From contig OZ025252.1 of assembly GCA_964019135.1 (NCBI GenBank), positions 48,582,959 through 48,646,958 of the forward strand: DNA of 64,000 nucleotides, written 5' to 3'. A model generated the notes under the pieces. The model was not told the origin of the DNA and searched no databases. It was given only the letters and a program-made list of their open reading frames with translations. A program made the translations under genes and the position numbers. Positions 52,101 to 62,839 of the stretch are shown here, one piece after another; the first letter of the stretch is position 1, and the number at the start of each line of letters is the position of its first letter. Source of the stretch: Arenicola marina. Lineage: Eukaryota > Annelida > Polychaeta > Arenicolidae.

Positions 52101-53738
52101 ACGCGGGTATAATCACCGGGTCTGGTGACGGGGGTATGATCACCGGGTCTGGTGGCGTGGGTATAATCACCGGGTCTGGTGGCGGGGGTATGATCACCGG
52201 GTCTGGTGGGGGGAGGGGGGTATAATCACCGGGTCGGGGGACGGGGGTATGATCACCGGGTCTGGTTGCGGGGGTATGATCACCGGGTCTGGTGGCGGGG
52301 GTATAATCACCGGGTCTGGTGGCGGGGGTATAATCACCGGGTCTGGTGGCGGGGGTATGATCACCGGGTCTGGTGGGGGGGGGGGTATGATCAAGGGGTC
52401 TGGTGGCGGGGGTATAATCACCGGGTCTGGTGGCGGGGGTATGATCACCGGGTCTGGTGACAGGGGTATAATCACCGGGTCTGGTGACGGGGGTATGAAA
52501 ACCGGATCTGGTGGCAGGGGTATAATCACCGGGTCTGGTGGGGGGGGGGTATAATCACCGGGTCTGGTGGCGGGGGTATGATCACCGGGTCTGGTGGCGG
52601 GGGTATAATCACCGGGTCTGGTGGGGGGGGGGGGTGTATGATCACCGGGTCTGGTGACAGGGGTATGATCACCGGGTCTGGTGGGGGGGGGTATGATCAC
52701 CGGGTCTGGTGGCGGGGGTATAATCACCGGGTCTGGTGGGGGGGGGGGAGGTATGATCACCGGGACCGGGTCTGGTGGCGGGGGTATGATCACCGGGTCT
52801 GGTGACGGGGGTATGATCACCGGGTCTGGTGACGGGGGTATAATCACCGGGTCTGGTGACGGGGGTATGATCACCGGGTCTGGCGACGGGGGTATAGTCA
52901 CCGGGTCTGGTGACGGAGGTATAATCACCGGGTCTGGTGGCGGGGGTATAATCACCGGGTCTGGTGGGGGGGGGGGGGGTATAATCACCGGGTCTGGTGG
53001 CGGGGGTATGATCACCGGGTCTGGTGACGGGGGTATAATCACCGGGTCTGGTGACGGGGGTATGATCACCGGGTCTGGTGACGGGGGTATAATCACCGGG
53101 TCTGGTGACGGGGGTATGATCACCGGGTCTGGTGACGGGGGTATAATCACCGGGTCTGGCGACGGGGGTATAATCACCGGGTCTGGTGGCGGGGGTATAA
53201 TCACCGGGTCTGGTGGGGGGGGTATAATCACCGGGTCTGGTGGCGGGGGTATGATCACCGGGTCTGGTGGCGGGGGTATGATCACCGGGTCTGGTGGGGG
53301 GGGGGGGGTATGATCACCGGGTCTGGCGACGGGGGTATAATCACCGGGTCTGGTGGCGGGGGTATAATCACCGGGTCTGGTGGGGTAGGGGTATGATCAC
53401 CGGGTCTGGTGACGGGGGTATAATCACCGGGTCTGGTGGCGGGGGTATGATCACCGGGTCTGGTGACGGGGGTATAATCACCGGGTCTGGTGACGGGGGT
53501 ATGATCACCGGGTCTGGTGACGGGGGTATAATCACCGGGTCTGGTGGCGGGGGTATGATCACCGGGTCTGGTGGCGGGGGTATAATCACCGGGTCTGGTG
53601 GCGGGGGTATGATCACCGGGTCTGGTGGGGGGGGGGTATGATCAAGGGGTCTGGTGGCGGGGGTATAATCACCGGGTCTGGTGGCGGGGGTATGATCACC
53701 GGGTCTGGTGACAGGGGTATAATCACCGGGTCTGGTGA
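49186..53738. repeat. G-rich 27-bp minisatellite array
   Basis: About 165 units of 27 bp, of the form GGTATGATCACCGGGTCTGG then TGGCGGG. Two positions vary between a few states: GATC or AATC or ACATC, and GGCGGGGG or GACGGGGG. At intervals the TGGCGGGGG end is replaced by a G-run of about 7-13, and these runs differ in length between otherwise similar units. Twenty-seven is nine codons, giving MITGSGGGG-type plus frames and PPDPVIIPP-type minus frames. The G-runs shift the frame often, so no long single frame survives. Segments recur at shifts of 498 bp (51350-51760 and 51848-52258) and about 2386 bp (50908 and 53294). The array runs into the assembly gap. Confidence 0.97.
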
Positions 53739-53938
53739 NNNNNNNNNNNNNNNNNNNNNNNNNNNNNNNNNNNNNNNNNNNNNNNNNNNNNNNNNNNNNN
53801 NNNNNNNNNNNNNNNNNNNNNNNNNNNNNNNNNNNNNNNNNNNNNNNNNNNNNNNNNNNNNNNNNNNNNNNNNNNNNNNNNNNNNNNNNNNNNNNNNNNN
53901 NNNNNNNNNNNNNNNNNNNNNNNNNNNNNNNNNNNNNN
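53739..53938. other. assembly gap (200 N)
   Basis: Exactly 200 Ns, a round number that usually means unknown length. The 27-bp array ends on one side and the 51-bp array begins on the other, so their true junction is not in this sequence. Confidence 0.99.
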
Positions 53939-56900
53939 ACATTACAATTATCATTACTAAGGGGTTTCCCTTAGTCCTGTATCCTTCTTACATTACAATT
54001 ATCATTACTAAGGGGTTTTCCTCTGTCCTTTATCCTTCTTACATTACAATTATCATTACTAAGGGATTTCCCTTAGTCCTGTATCCTTCTTACATTACAA
54101 TTATCATTACTAAGGGGTTTCCCTTAGTCCTTTATGCTTCTTACATTACAATTATCATTACTAAGGGGTTTCCCTTAGTCCTTTATGCTTCTTACATTAC
54201 AATTATCATTACTAAGGGGTTTCCCTCTGTCCTTTACTCTTCTTACATTACAATTATCATTACTAAGGGGTTTCCCTCTGTCCTGTATCCTTCTTACATT
54301 ACAATTATCATTACTAAGGGGTTTCCCTTAGTCCTTTATGCTTCTTACATTACAATTATCATTACTAAGGGGTTTCCCTCTGTCCTTTACACTTCTTACA
54401 TTACAATTATCATTACTAAGGGGTTTCCCTTAGTCCTGTATCCTTCTTACATTACAATTATCATTACTAAGGGGTTTCCCTCTGTCCTTTATCCTTCTTA
54501 CATTACAATTATCATTACTAAGGGATTTCCCATAGTCCTGTATGCTTCTTACATTACAATTATCATTACTAAGGGGTTTCCCTCTGTCCTTTATCCTTCT
54601 TACATTACAATTATCATTACTAAGGGGTTTCCCTTAGTCCTGTATCCTTCTTACATTACAATTATCATTACTAAGGGGTTTCCCTCTGTCCTTTACTCTT
54701 CTTACATTACAATTATCATTACTAAGGCATTTTCCTCTGTCCTTGATCGTTCTTACATTACAATTATCATTACTAAGGGGTTTCCCTTAGTCTTTATCCT
54801 TCTTACATTACAATTATCATTACTAAGGGGTTTCCCTCTGTCCTTTATCCTTCTTACATTACAATTATCATTACTAAGGGGTTTCCCTTAGTCCTGTATC
54901 CTTCTTACATTACAATTATCATTACTAAGGGGTTTTCCTCTGTCCTTTATCCTTCTTACATTACAATTATCATTACTAAGGGATTTCCCTTAGTCCTGTA
55001 TCCTTCTTACATTACAATTATCATTACTAAGGGGTTTCCCTTAGTCCATTATGCTTCTTACATTACAATTATCATTACTAAGGGGTTTCCCTTAGTCCTT
55101 TATGCTTCTTACATTACAATTATCATTACTAAGGGGTTTCCCTCTGTCCTTTACTCTTCTTACATTACAATTATCATTACTAAGGGGTTTCCCTCTGTCC
55201 TGTATCCTTCTTACATTACAATTATCATTACTAAGGGGTTTCCCTTAGTCCTTTATGCTTCTTACATTACAATTATCATTACTAAGGGGTTTCCCTCTGT
55301 CCTTTACTCTTCTTACATTACAATTATCATTACTAAGGGGTTTCCCTTAGTCCTGTATCCTTCTTACATTACAATTATCATTACTAAGGGGTTTCCCTCT
55401 GTCCTTTATCCTTCTTACATTACAATTATCATTACTAAGGGATTTCCCATAGTCCTGTATGCTTCTTACATTACAATTATCATTACTAAGGGGTTTCCCT
55501 CTGTCCTTTATCCTTCTTACATTACAATTATCATTACTAAGGGGTTTCCCTTAGTCCTGTATCCTTCTTACATTACAATTATCATTACTAAGGGGTTTCC
55601 CTCTGTCCTTTACTCTTCTTACATTACAATTATCATTACTAAGGCATTTTCCTCTGTCCTTGATCGTTCTTACATTACAATTATCATTACTAAGGGGTTT
55701 CCCTTAGTCTTTATCCTTCTTACATTACAATTATCATTACTAAGGGGTTTCCCTCTGTCCTGTATCCTTCTTACATTACAATTATCATTACTAAGGGATT
55801 CCCCTTAGTCCTGTATCCTTCTTACATTACAATTATCATTACTTAGGGATTTCCCTCTGTCCTTTACTCTTCTTACATTACAATTATCATTACTAAGGGG
55901 TTTCCCCTAGTCCTGTATCCTTTTTACATTACAATTATCATTACTAAGGCATTTCCCTTTGTCCTTGATCGTTCTTACATTACAATTATCATTACTAAGG
56001 GGTTTCCCTTAGTCCTTTATCCTTCTTAAATTACAATTATCATTACTAAGGGGTTTCCCTCTGTCCTTTACACTTCTTACATTACAATTATCATCACTAA
56101 GGGGTTTCCCTCTGTCCTTTATCCTTCTTACATTACAATTATCATTACTAAGGGGTTTCCCTTAGTCCTGTATCCTTCTTACATTACAATTATCATTACT
56201 AAGGGGTTTTCCTCTGTCCTTTATCCTTCTTACATTACAATTATCATTACTAAGGGATTTCCCTTAGTCCGTTATCCTTCTTACATTACAATTATCATTA
56301 CTAAGGGGTTTCCCTTAGTCCTTTATGCTTCTTACATTACAATTATCATTACTAAGGGATTTCCCTTAGTCCTGTATCCTTCTTACATTACAATTATCAT
56401 TACTAAGGGGTTTCCCTTAGTCCTTTATGCTTCTTACATTACAATTATCATTACTAAGGGGTTTCCCTCTGTCCTTTACTCTTCTTACATTACAATTATC
56501 ATTACTAAGGGGTTTCCTCTGTCCTGTATCCTTCTTACATTACAATTATCATTACTAAGGGGTTTCCCTTAGTCCTTTATGCTTCTTACATTACAATTGT
56601 CATTACTAAGGGGTTTCCCTCTGTCCTTTACTCTTCTTACATTACAATTATCATTACTAAGGGGTTTCCCTTAGTCCTGTATCCTTCTTACATTACAATT
56701 ATCATTACTAAGGGGTTTCCCTCTATCCTTTATCCTTCTTACATTACAATTATCATTACTAAGGGATTTCCCATAGTCCTGTATGCTTCTTACATTACAA
56801 TTATCATTACTAAGGGGTTTCCCTCTGTCCTTTATCCTTCTTACATTACAATTATCATTACTAAGGGGTTTCCCTTAGTCCTGTATCCTTCTTACATTAC

Positions 56901-59371
56901 AATTATCATTACTAAGGGGTTTCCCTCTGTCCTTTACTCTTCTTACATTACAATTATCATTACTAAGGCATTTTCCTCTGTCCTTGATCGTTCTTACATT
57001 ACAATTATCATTACTAAGGGGTTTCCCTTAGTCTTTATCGTTCTTACATTACAATTATCATTACTAAGGGGTTTCCCTCTGTCCTTTATCCTTCTTACAT
57101 TACAATTATCATTACTAAGGGGTTTCCCTTAGTCCTGTATCCTTCTTACATTACAATTATCATTACTAAGGGGTTTTCCTCTGTCCTTTATCCTTCTTAC
57201 ATTACAATTATCATTACTAAGGGATTTCCCTTAGTCCTGTATCCTTCTTACATTACAATTATCATTACTAAGGGGTTTCCCTTAGTCCATTATGCTTCTT
57301 ACATTACAATTATCATTACTAAGGGGTTTCCCTTAGTCCTTTATGCTTCTTACATTACAATTATCATTACTAAGGGGTTTCCCTCTGTCCTTTACTCTTC
57401 TTACATTACAATTATCATTACTAAGGGGTTTCCCTCTGTCCTGTATCCTTCTTACATTACAATTATCATTACTAAGGGGTTTCCCTTAGTCCTTTATGCT
57501 TCTTACATTACAATTATCATTACTAAGGGGTTTCCCTCTGTCCTTTACTCTTCTTACATTACAATTATCATTACTAAGGGGTTTCCCTTAGTCCTGTATC
57601 CTTCTTACATTACAATTATCATTACTAAGGGGTTTCCCTCTGTCCTTTATCCTTCTTACATTACAATTATCATTACTAAGGGGTTTCCCTCTGTCCTTTA
57701 TCCTTCTTATATTAGAATTATCATTACTAAGGGGATTACCCTTAGTCCTGTATCCTTCTTACATTACAATTATCATTACTAAGGGGTTTCCCTTAGTCCT
57801 TTATTTTTCTTACATTACAATTATCATTACTAAGGGGTTTCCCTCTGTCCTTTACTCTTCTTACATTACAATTATCATTACTAAGGGGTTTTGCTTAGTC
57901 CTTTACTCTTCTTACATCACAATTATCATTACTAAGGGGTTTCCCTCTGTCCTTTATCCTTCTTACATTACAATTATCATTACTAAGGGGTTTCCCTCTG
58001 TCCATTATCCTTCTTACATTACAATTATCATTACTAAGGGATTTCCCTTAGTCCTTTATCCTTCTTACATTACAATTATCATTACTAAGGGGTTTTCCTA
58101 TGTCCTTTATCCTTCTTACATTACAATTATCATTACTAAGGGATTTCCCTTAGTCCTGTATTCTTCTTACATTACAATTATCATTACTAAGGGGTTTCCC
58201 TCTGTCCTTTACTCTTCTTACATTACAATTATCATTACTAGGGCATTTCCCTCTGTCCTTTATCGTTCTTACATTACAATTATCATTACTAAGGGGTTTC
58301 CCTCTGTCCTTTATCCTTCTTACATTACAATTATCATTACTAAGGTGTTTCCCTCTGTCCTTTATCCTTCTTAAATTACAATTATCATTACTAAGGGATT
58401 TCCCTTAGTCCTGTATCCTTCTTACATTACAATTATCATTACTAAGGAGTTTCCCTCTGTCCTTTACTCTTCTTACATTACAATTATCATTATTAAGGGG
58501 TTTCCCTCTGTTCTTTACTCTTCTTACATTACAATTATCATTACTAAGGGGTTTCCCTTAGTCCTGTATCCTTCTTACATTACAGTTATCATTACTAAGG
58601 GGTTTCCCTCTGTCCGTTATCCTTCTTACATTACAATTATCATTACTAAGGGATTTCCCTTAGTCCTTTATCCTTCTTACATTACAATTATCATTACTAA
58701 GGGGTTTCGCTCTGTCCTTTATCCTTCTTACATTACAATTATCATTACTAAGGGATTTCCCTTAGTCCTGTATCCTTCTTACATTACAATTATCATTACT
58801 AAGGAGTTTCCCTCTGTCCTTTACTCTTCTTACATTACAATTATCATTACTAAGGGGTTTCCCTCTGTTCTTTACTCTTCTTACATTACAATTATCATTC
58901 CTAAGGGGTTTCCCTTAGTCCTGTATCCTTCTTACATTACAATTATCATTACTAAGGGGTTTCCCTCTGTCCGTTATCCTTCTTACATTACAATTATCAT
59001 TACTAAGGGATTTCCCTTAGTCCTTTATCCTTCTTACATTACAATTATCATTACTAAGGCATTTCCCTCTGTCCTTTATCCTTCTTACATTACAATTATC
59101 ATTACTAAGGCGTTTACCTCTGTCCTTTATCCTTCTTACATTACAATTATCATTACTAAGGGGTTTCCCTGTCCTTCATCCTTCTTACATTACAATTATC
59201 ATTACTACGGGGGTTCCCTCTGTCTTTTATCCTTCTTACATTACAATTATCATTACTGAGGCGTCTCCCTCTGTCCTTTATCCTTCTTACTTTACAACTA
59301 TCATCACTAAGTGGTTTCCGTTTATCATGATTACATTACAATTGTCATTACTAAGGGGTTTTGCATAAAGG
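53939..59371. repeat. AT-rich 51-bp minisatellite array
   Basis: About 105 units of 51 bp. The first part, TTACATTACAATTATCATTA then CTAAGG, is almost invariant. The rest switches between a few states: TTTCCCTCTG or TTTCCCTTAG, then TCCTTTATCC, TCCTGTATCC, TCCTTTACTC or TCCTTTATGC, then TTCT. Fifty-one is 17 codons, giving a plus frame ITIIITKGFPLVLYPSY that breaks where a unit is one or two bases short. A marker unit with AAGGCATTTTCC recurs at 54724, 55641 and 56964, and another with GGGGTTTTCC at 54012, 54929, 56203 and 57170, so blocks of about 18-26 units were duplicated. From about 59200 the units decay and the array fades out by 59371. Confidence 0.97.
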
Positions 59372-59401
59372 ACCAAGGGAAACCACACGAGCCTATATTT
59401 T

Positions 59402-59480
59402 CTCAACACGTCATGACGTACAGGACCCTATAGGCACGTGTTGAGTACATATAGGGTCGTGTACGTCATGATGTGTTGAG
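59402..59480. repeat. inverted repeat at array edge
   Basis: 59402-59433 is the reverse complement of 59449-59480 at 29 of 32 positions, with a 15-base loop. The left arm is therefore one inverted unit of the 35-bp array that follows, giving a possible cruciform at the array boundary. Confidence 0.85.
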
Positions 59481-59672
59481 TACATGTAGGGTCGCTTACG
59501 TCATGACGTGTTGAGTACATATAGGGTCGCGTACGTCATGACGTGTTGAGTACATATAGGGTCGCGTACTTCATGACGTGTTTAGTACATATAGGGTCGC
59601 GTACGTCATGACGTGTTGAGTACATATAGGGTCGTGTACGTCATGACGTGTTGTGTACATTAAGGGTCGTGG
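59435..59672. repeat. 35-bp tandem array with ACGTCATGACGT
   Basis: Seven head-to-tail copies, period 35 bp, of the form GTGTTGAGTACATATAGGGT then CGCGTACGTCATGAC. Each full unit has the perfect 12-base palindrome ACGTCATGACGT, which holds two TGACG half-sites back to back. The last copy is degraded (TTGTGTACATTAAGGG). No open frame of note. Confidence 0.93.
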
Positions 59673-59699
59673 AAATATAGTTGGTTGTATAGTCAGGCA

Positions 59700-59907
59700 C
59701 TAACCACATTTGGTCATATCGCGTCAAGGGGAGATAGAAGAGAGCGTGGAGCCATATCCCCGGGGGTAACCCCCTACTCTTCGCGAAGAATCACACAGAC
59801 CTAGCCACAGCGGGGCTCGAACCACCGACCCACGTGGCCTGAGGCTCTCGGGTGGCCAGAGCACTAAAGGCGAGCGCTCTAACCCACTGCGCTATCGATG
59901 CGGCCCC
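59700..59907 (-). mobile_element. tRNA-derived SINE
   Basis: On the minus strand, 59904 to 59804 reads like a tRNA. It has an A box (TAGCGCAGTGGGTTAGAGCG) near 59894-59875 and a B box (GGTTCGAGCCCC) at 59823-59812. Six acceptor-stem pairs can form between GCCGCA and TGTGGC. The boxes are about 50 bases apart and the whole is 101 nt, longer than a usual tRNA, and the T stem is imperfect. This suits a SINE head or tRNA pseudogene better than a working tRNA. The sequence from 59803 down to about 59700, containing CTTCGCGAAG and GGGGGTTACCCCC, would be the body. The downstream end and any target duplication are not clear. Confidence 0.62.
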
Positions 59908-59975
59908 GAACCATCTAGGAAAGGAAGACCTAGATATTTTTAATCATGTTTTTATTGTCAAATAAATTGAAACTT

Positions 59976-59992
59976 AATATATATATATATAT
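59976..59992. repeat. (TA)n microsatellite
   Basis: A run of about eight TA dinucleotides after AAACTTA. Simple sequence with no further structure. Confidence 0.9.
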
Positions 59993-60815
59993 GTAAGCCT
60001 ATATGGAAGCCAGTGTTTGGAGACCTTGAACGTTCCTGGACTGCTACGTTGCAGGATAAATTACCAGTCTACGTTTACTTTACAGTCGTTAGTGAAGTCT
60101 GGTAATGCTTTCTTGTAAGGAAAATGTTCATATCAAACTTTAGTTGCTGAAATTAAAAATAACCCACCATCGTCCCCTTTTCTCTCTTTCTATAGTAAAG
60201 TCTTAGTCGCAGATATCAAGACGTGTAGGTTTCAAACAACGCTGGTGGTCGAGAGTTAATGGTTTGTGCGGCACTGGGTGACCACTGAGCCAGCCACTGC
60301 CACTACAGACGACCGAAACATTTTCCATTACCTTCCGGATATTAAGGGAATTCCCTTGGGCTGTGATACGTACGGGCAAAACGTTAGAAAGGCGATTTAT
60401 ACGTTGTCTCGCAAACGGATCCCGCAAACGTATCTATGTATATCAGGAAACACCCCGAGTTCTGATGACGATCACCAATAATTGCCCGCAGCTGATCGCG
60501 AATCACAAGAAATCCTGGATGCCAATCGCGAAGATCGAAAAAGGTATCCCCCCCCTCCACCACCACTATAGCTAGCACGGTTTCAAACCACAACATAACA
60601 CAAGTACCAAATCATTTGAAACTTTTATTTCTTAAGTTTCTCTCTATAAAATACATGTCTCAGTCTATACACGGCTGCATCTATTATGTACATTAAAACA
60701 AAGTTTACAGTGTAGGCCTATTATCAATACTCAACGTGGAGTTGGGCGGAAGTGGTCTCGTCTTATTTTTGGCGCCGCTTGTGGTGTCTACATTTTACGT
60801 GACGCCATCCGACAA
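59993..60815. other. unique stretch, no gene recognised
   Basis: About 820 bp of non-repetitive, fairly AT-rich sequence. Open frames of 70-74 codons overlap on both strands at 60203-60596 but carry no recognisable domain and do not stand out from chance. A C-run with CCACCACCA lies near 60548-60566. Confidence 0.6.
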
Positions 60816-61322
60816 AGACCTCGCTACAACAGACCTCGCTCAGCCTACACAGACCTCGCTACAACAGACCTCGCTCAGCCTACACAGACCTCGCTACAAC
60901 AGACCTCGCTCAGCCTACACAGACCTCGCTACAACAGACCTCGCTCAGCCTACACAGACCTCGCTACAACAGACCTCGCTACAACAGACCTCGCTCAGCC
61001 TACACAGACCTCGCTACAACAGACCTCGCTCAGCCTACACAGACCTCGCTACAACAGACCTCGCTCAGCCTACACAGACCTCGCTACAACAGACCTCGCT
61101 CAGCCTACACAGACCTCGCTACAACAGACCTCGCTCAGCCTACACAGACCTCGCTACAACAGACCTCGCTCAGCCTACACAGACCTCGCTACAACAGACC
61201 TCGCTCAGCCTACACAGACCTCGCTACAACAGACCTCGCTCAGCCTACACAGACCTCGCTACAACAGACCTCGCTCAGCCTACACAGACCTCGCTACAAC
61301 AGACCTCGCTCAGCCTACACAG
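60816..61322. repeat. 35-bp tandem array, 15+20 bp substructure
   Basis: About 14 nearly perfect copies of a 35-bp unit made of two related parts: ACCTCGCTACAACAG (15 bp) and ACCTCGCTCAGCCTACACAG (20 bp), both starting with ACCTCGCT. At about 60958-60987 the 15-bp part occurs twice running, so the halves can duplicate separately. Since 35 is not a multiple of three, a frame of 206 codons from 60736 cycles through all three readings of the unit. That frame begins at GTG, so it is not a supported gene. Confidence 0.95.
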
Positions 61323-62048
61323 AGCGGCGTACCAACGACAGAGCACCTCACCTTGACGCTTACCGCCTTCTGGTCATACGAACACCTGATTTTATCTACA
61401 AACGCCTAAATTGGTCCTAGCATGATAACAACGTGCGCAATCGATGAGACTGAAGCGGTTAAACTAGATTAAGGACAGGTTTCTGTAACTAGGCCACTTC
61501 ACACAGACAGTCCCTGTTAACCCACTGCCTTACACAGTTGGCAGCTGGTTCCTAATCTGCATTGATTGAGGACAACGCCAGGACATTCGACTTACAATAA
61601 AAAATGTAAATAAAACGAAAGAATGGAAATAGTTCAATCAGAGCCACGATGGCGCTTGTAGTTGTGTGTGCCTCCGACAACAGAAGAACAAGAAACACAA
61701 CCAGTGGCTCCCTCTACCGAGAAGCCACTGATATGATAAAAGAGAGGCGACTATTTGGCCCGCGACACGACAGAGACAGACGCCATTGTCGTGGTACAAA
61801 CACAGACCTCCACAATGTAGGTCATCAAATATATAGCAATCCAATTTGAGAATTATAGGTAGAATACGTTACACATCTATCTATTGAGTCAAAGGTACCA
61901 AATACAGTCCCTGGTCATAAACCAACGATATCAATAAAACCAAATAGTTGATCATCTATATTGAATTTCATAGAATCTCAACTAGTTAAAAACAAATATT
62001 ATACGGACTCTCAGAGAAAAACACACAACGTGTGGTAAAATTGATATT
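61323..62048. other. unique stretch, no gene recognised
   Basis: About 725 bp of non-repetitive sequence. One 66-codon frame at 61649-61849 (+) begins with ATG in a good eukaryotic context (GCCACGATGG), but the protein matches nothing I know and there is no clear promoter or splice site. I leave it uncalled. Confidence 0.6.
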
Positions 62049-62384
62049 ATGTCACACTGTAGCAGGACAATGTGTTACAGAAGAGGCATTATGTCACACT
62101 GTAGCAGGACAAGGTGTTACAGAAGAGGCATTATGTCACACTGTAGCAGGACAATGTGTTACAGAAGAGGCAATATGTCACACTGTAGCAGGACAAGGTG
62201 TTACAGAAGAGGCATTATGTCACACTGTAGCAGGACAAGGTGTTACAGAAGAGGCATTATGTCACACTGTAGCAGGACAAGGTGTTACAGAAGAGGCAAT
62301 ATGTCACACTGTAGCAGGACAAGGTGTTACAGAAGAGGCATTATGTCACACTGTAGCAGGACAAGGTGTTACAGAAGAGGCATA
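62049..62384. repeat. 42-bp tandem array, eight copies
   Basis: Eight copies starting at 62051 and every 42 bp to 62345. The unit reads GTCACACTGTAGCAGGACAA then GGTGTTACAGAAGAGGCATTAT. Copies 1 and 3 have T for G after ACAA; copies 3 and 6 have AATAT for ATTAT. Forty-two is 14 codons, so two plus frames stay open: 62049-62429 from an ATG (period MSHCSRTRCYRRGI, two cysteines per unit) and 62032-62409 from a GTG. No signal peptide, domain or flanking gene structure supports either. Confidence 0.95.
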
Positions 62385-62512
62385 TGCGGTAACACTTTCA
62401 AACAAGTAAAATTATTGGAAGGAACATAATGCTGTATTATTATTGTTTTAGAGTTGGTGCCAGAGTGTATATGACATTGCTGTCAGACTTCCCGCAAGAC
62501 AATCATCACATA

Positions 62513-62839
62513 TCACACCAAACTATTAACTGATTGAGTGATTTCCTTCAAACTCAATATAATGATATTCACATAGAAGCCATGAAATATAAATACAAGA
62601 CAAATAAACCCCCAAATCATCAACATCACGGCAGCGTTCGAACCAAAATGGCCGTCCTCCAAGTCGAGTGGTGTTATCCCACTCCGGACTAGTACAGTGT
62701 GTTCGCCTTCAGTGAATAATAAGTCTGCATTCTGTGGCAAGTTTGATTGGTCAATAAAAGACTGAATTGATGCCTTGAGAAGCATTCGGTGTGATTCTCG
62801 AAATACGTATCGGTGGTGCAACACTATCCACACAAACAT
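62513..62839 (-). CDS. possible ABCG transporter last exon
   Basis: A 108-codon minus-strand frame with ATG at 62839 and stop at 62513. Residues 37-108 look most like protein. A stretch TEGEHTVLVRSGI is followed by LDLEDGHFGSN and a long hydrophobic segment at about 69-95, with a short tail. This order resembles the extreme C-terminus of ABCG half transporters, as in human ABCG2, where a GEEYLVKQGI segment precedes the last membrane helix. An AG preceded by CTTGCCAC at 62732-62733 could be an in-phase splice acceptor, putting the exon at 62731-62513 with residues 1-36 as intron. The resemblance is from memory and short. No other exon or AATAAA site was found nearby. It could equally be a chance frame or an unrelated small membrane protein. 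Confidence 0.28.
   Translation of the reverse strand: MFVWIVLHHRYVFRESHRMLLKASIQSFIDQSNLPQNADLLFTEGEHTVLVRSGITPLDLEDGHFGSNAAVMLMIWGFICLVFIFHGFYVNIIILSLKEITQSVNSLV

Noticed and set aside
49311-53285. Proline-rich minus-strand frames and glycine-rich plus frames resembling structural proteins
   Set aside because: Both strands are open at once, G-runs of changing length break the frame repeatedly, and there is no signal peptide or unique flanking domain.
53939-54891. ITIIITKGFP repeat frame as a membrane or silk-like protein
   Set aside because: It is a 17-codon repeat that ends at the first short unit. No start outside the array is visible because of the gap.
53939-59371. Branch-point-like TACTAAG followed by a pyrimidine tract in the 51-bp unit
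   Set aside because: No AG follows the tract at a suitable distance, so the unit does not make an acceptor as the 54-bp unit does.
59804-59904. Working tRNA gene
   Set aside because: Length of 101 nt, imperfect T stem and an uninterpretable anticodon region favour a SINE head or pseudogene.
60736-61356. 206-codon frame with a signal-peptide-like start
   Set aside because: Its first codon is GTG, not a usual start in animals, and the rest is the 35-bp array read in three phases.
61649-61849. 66-codon frame with a good start context
   Set aside because: Too short, no recognised domain, no promoter or splice support; the opposite strand is open as well.
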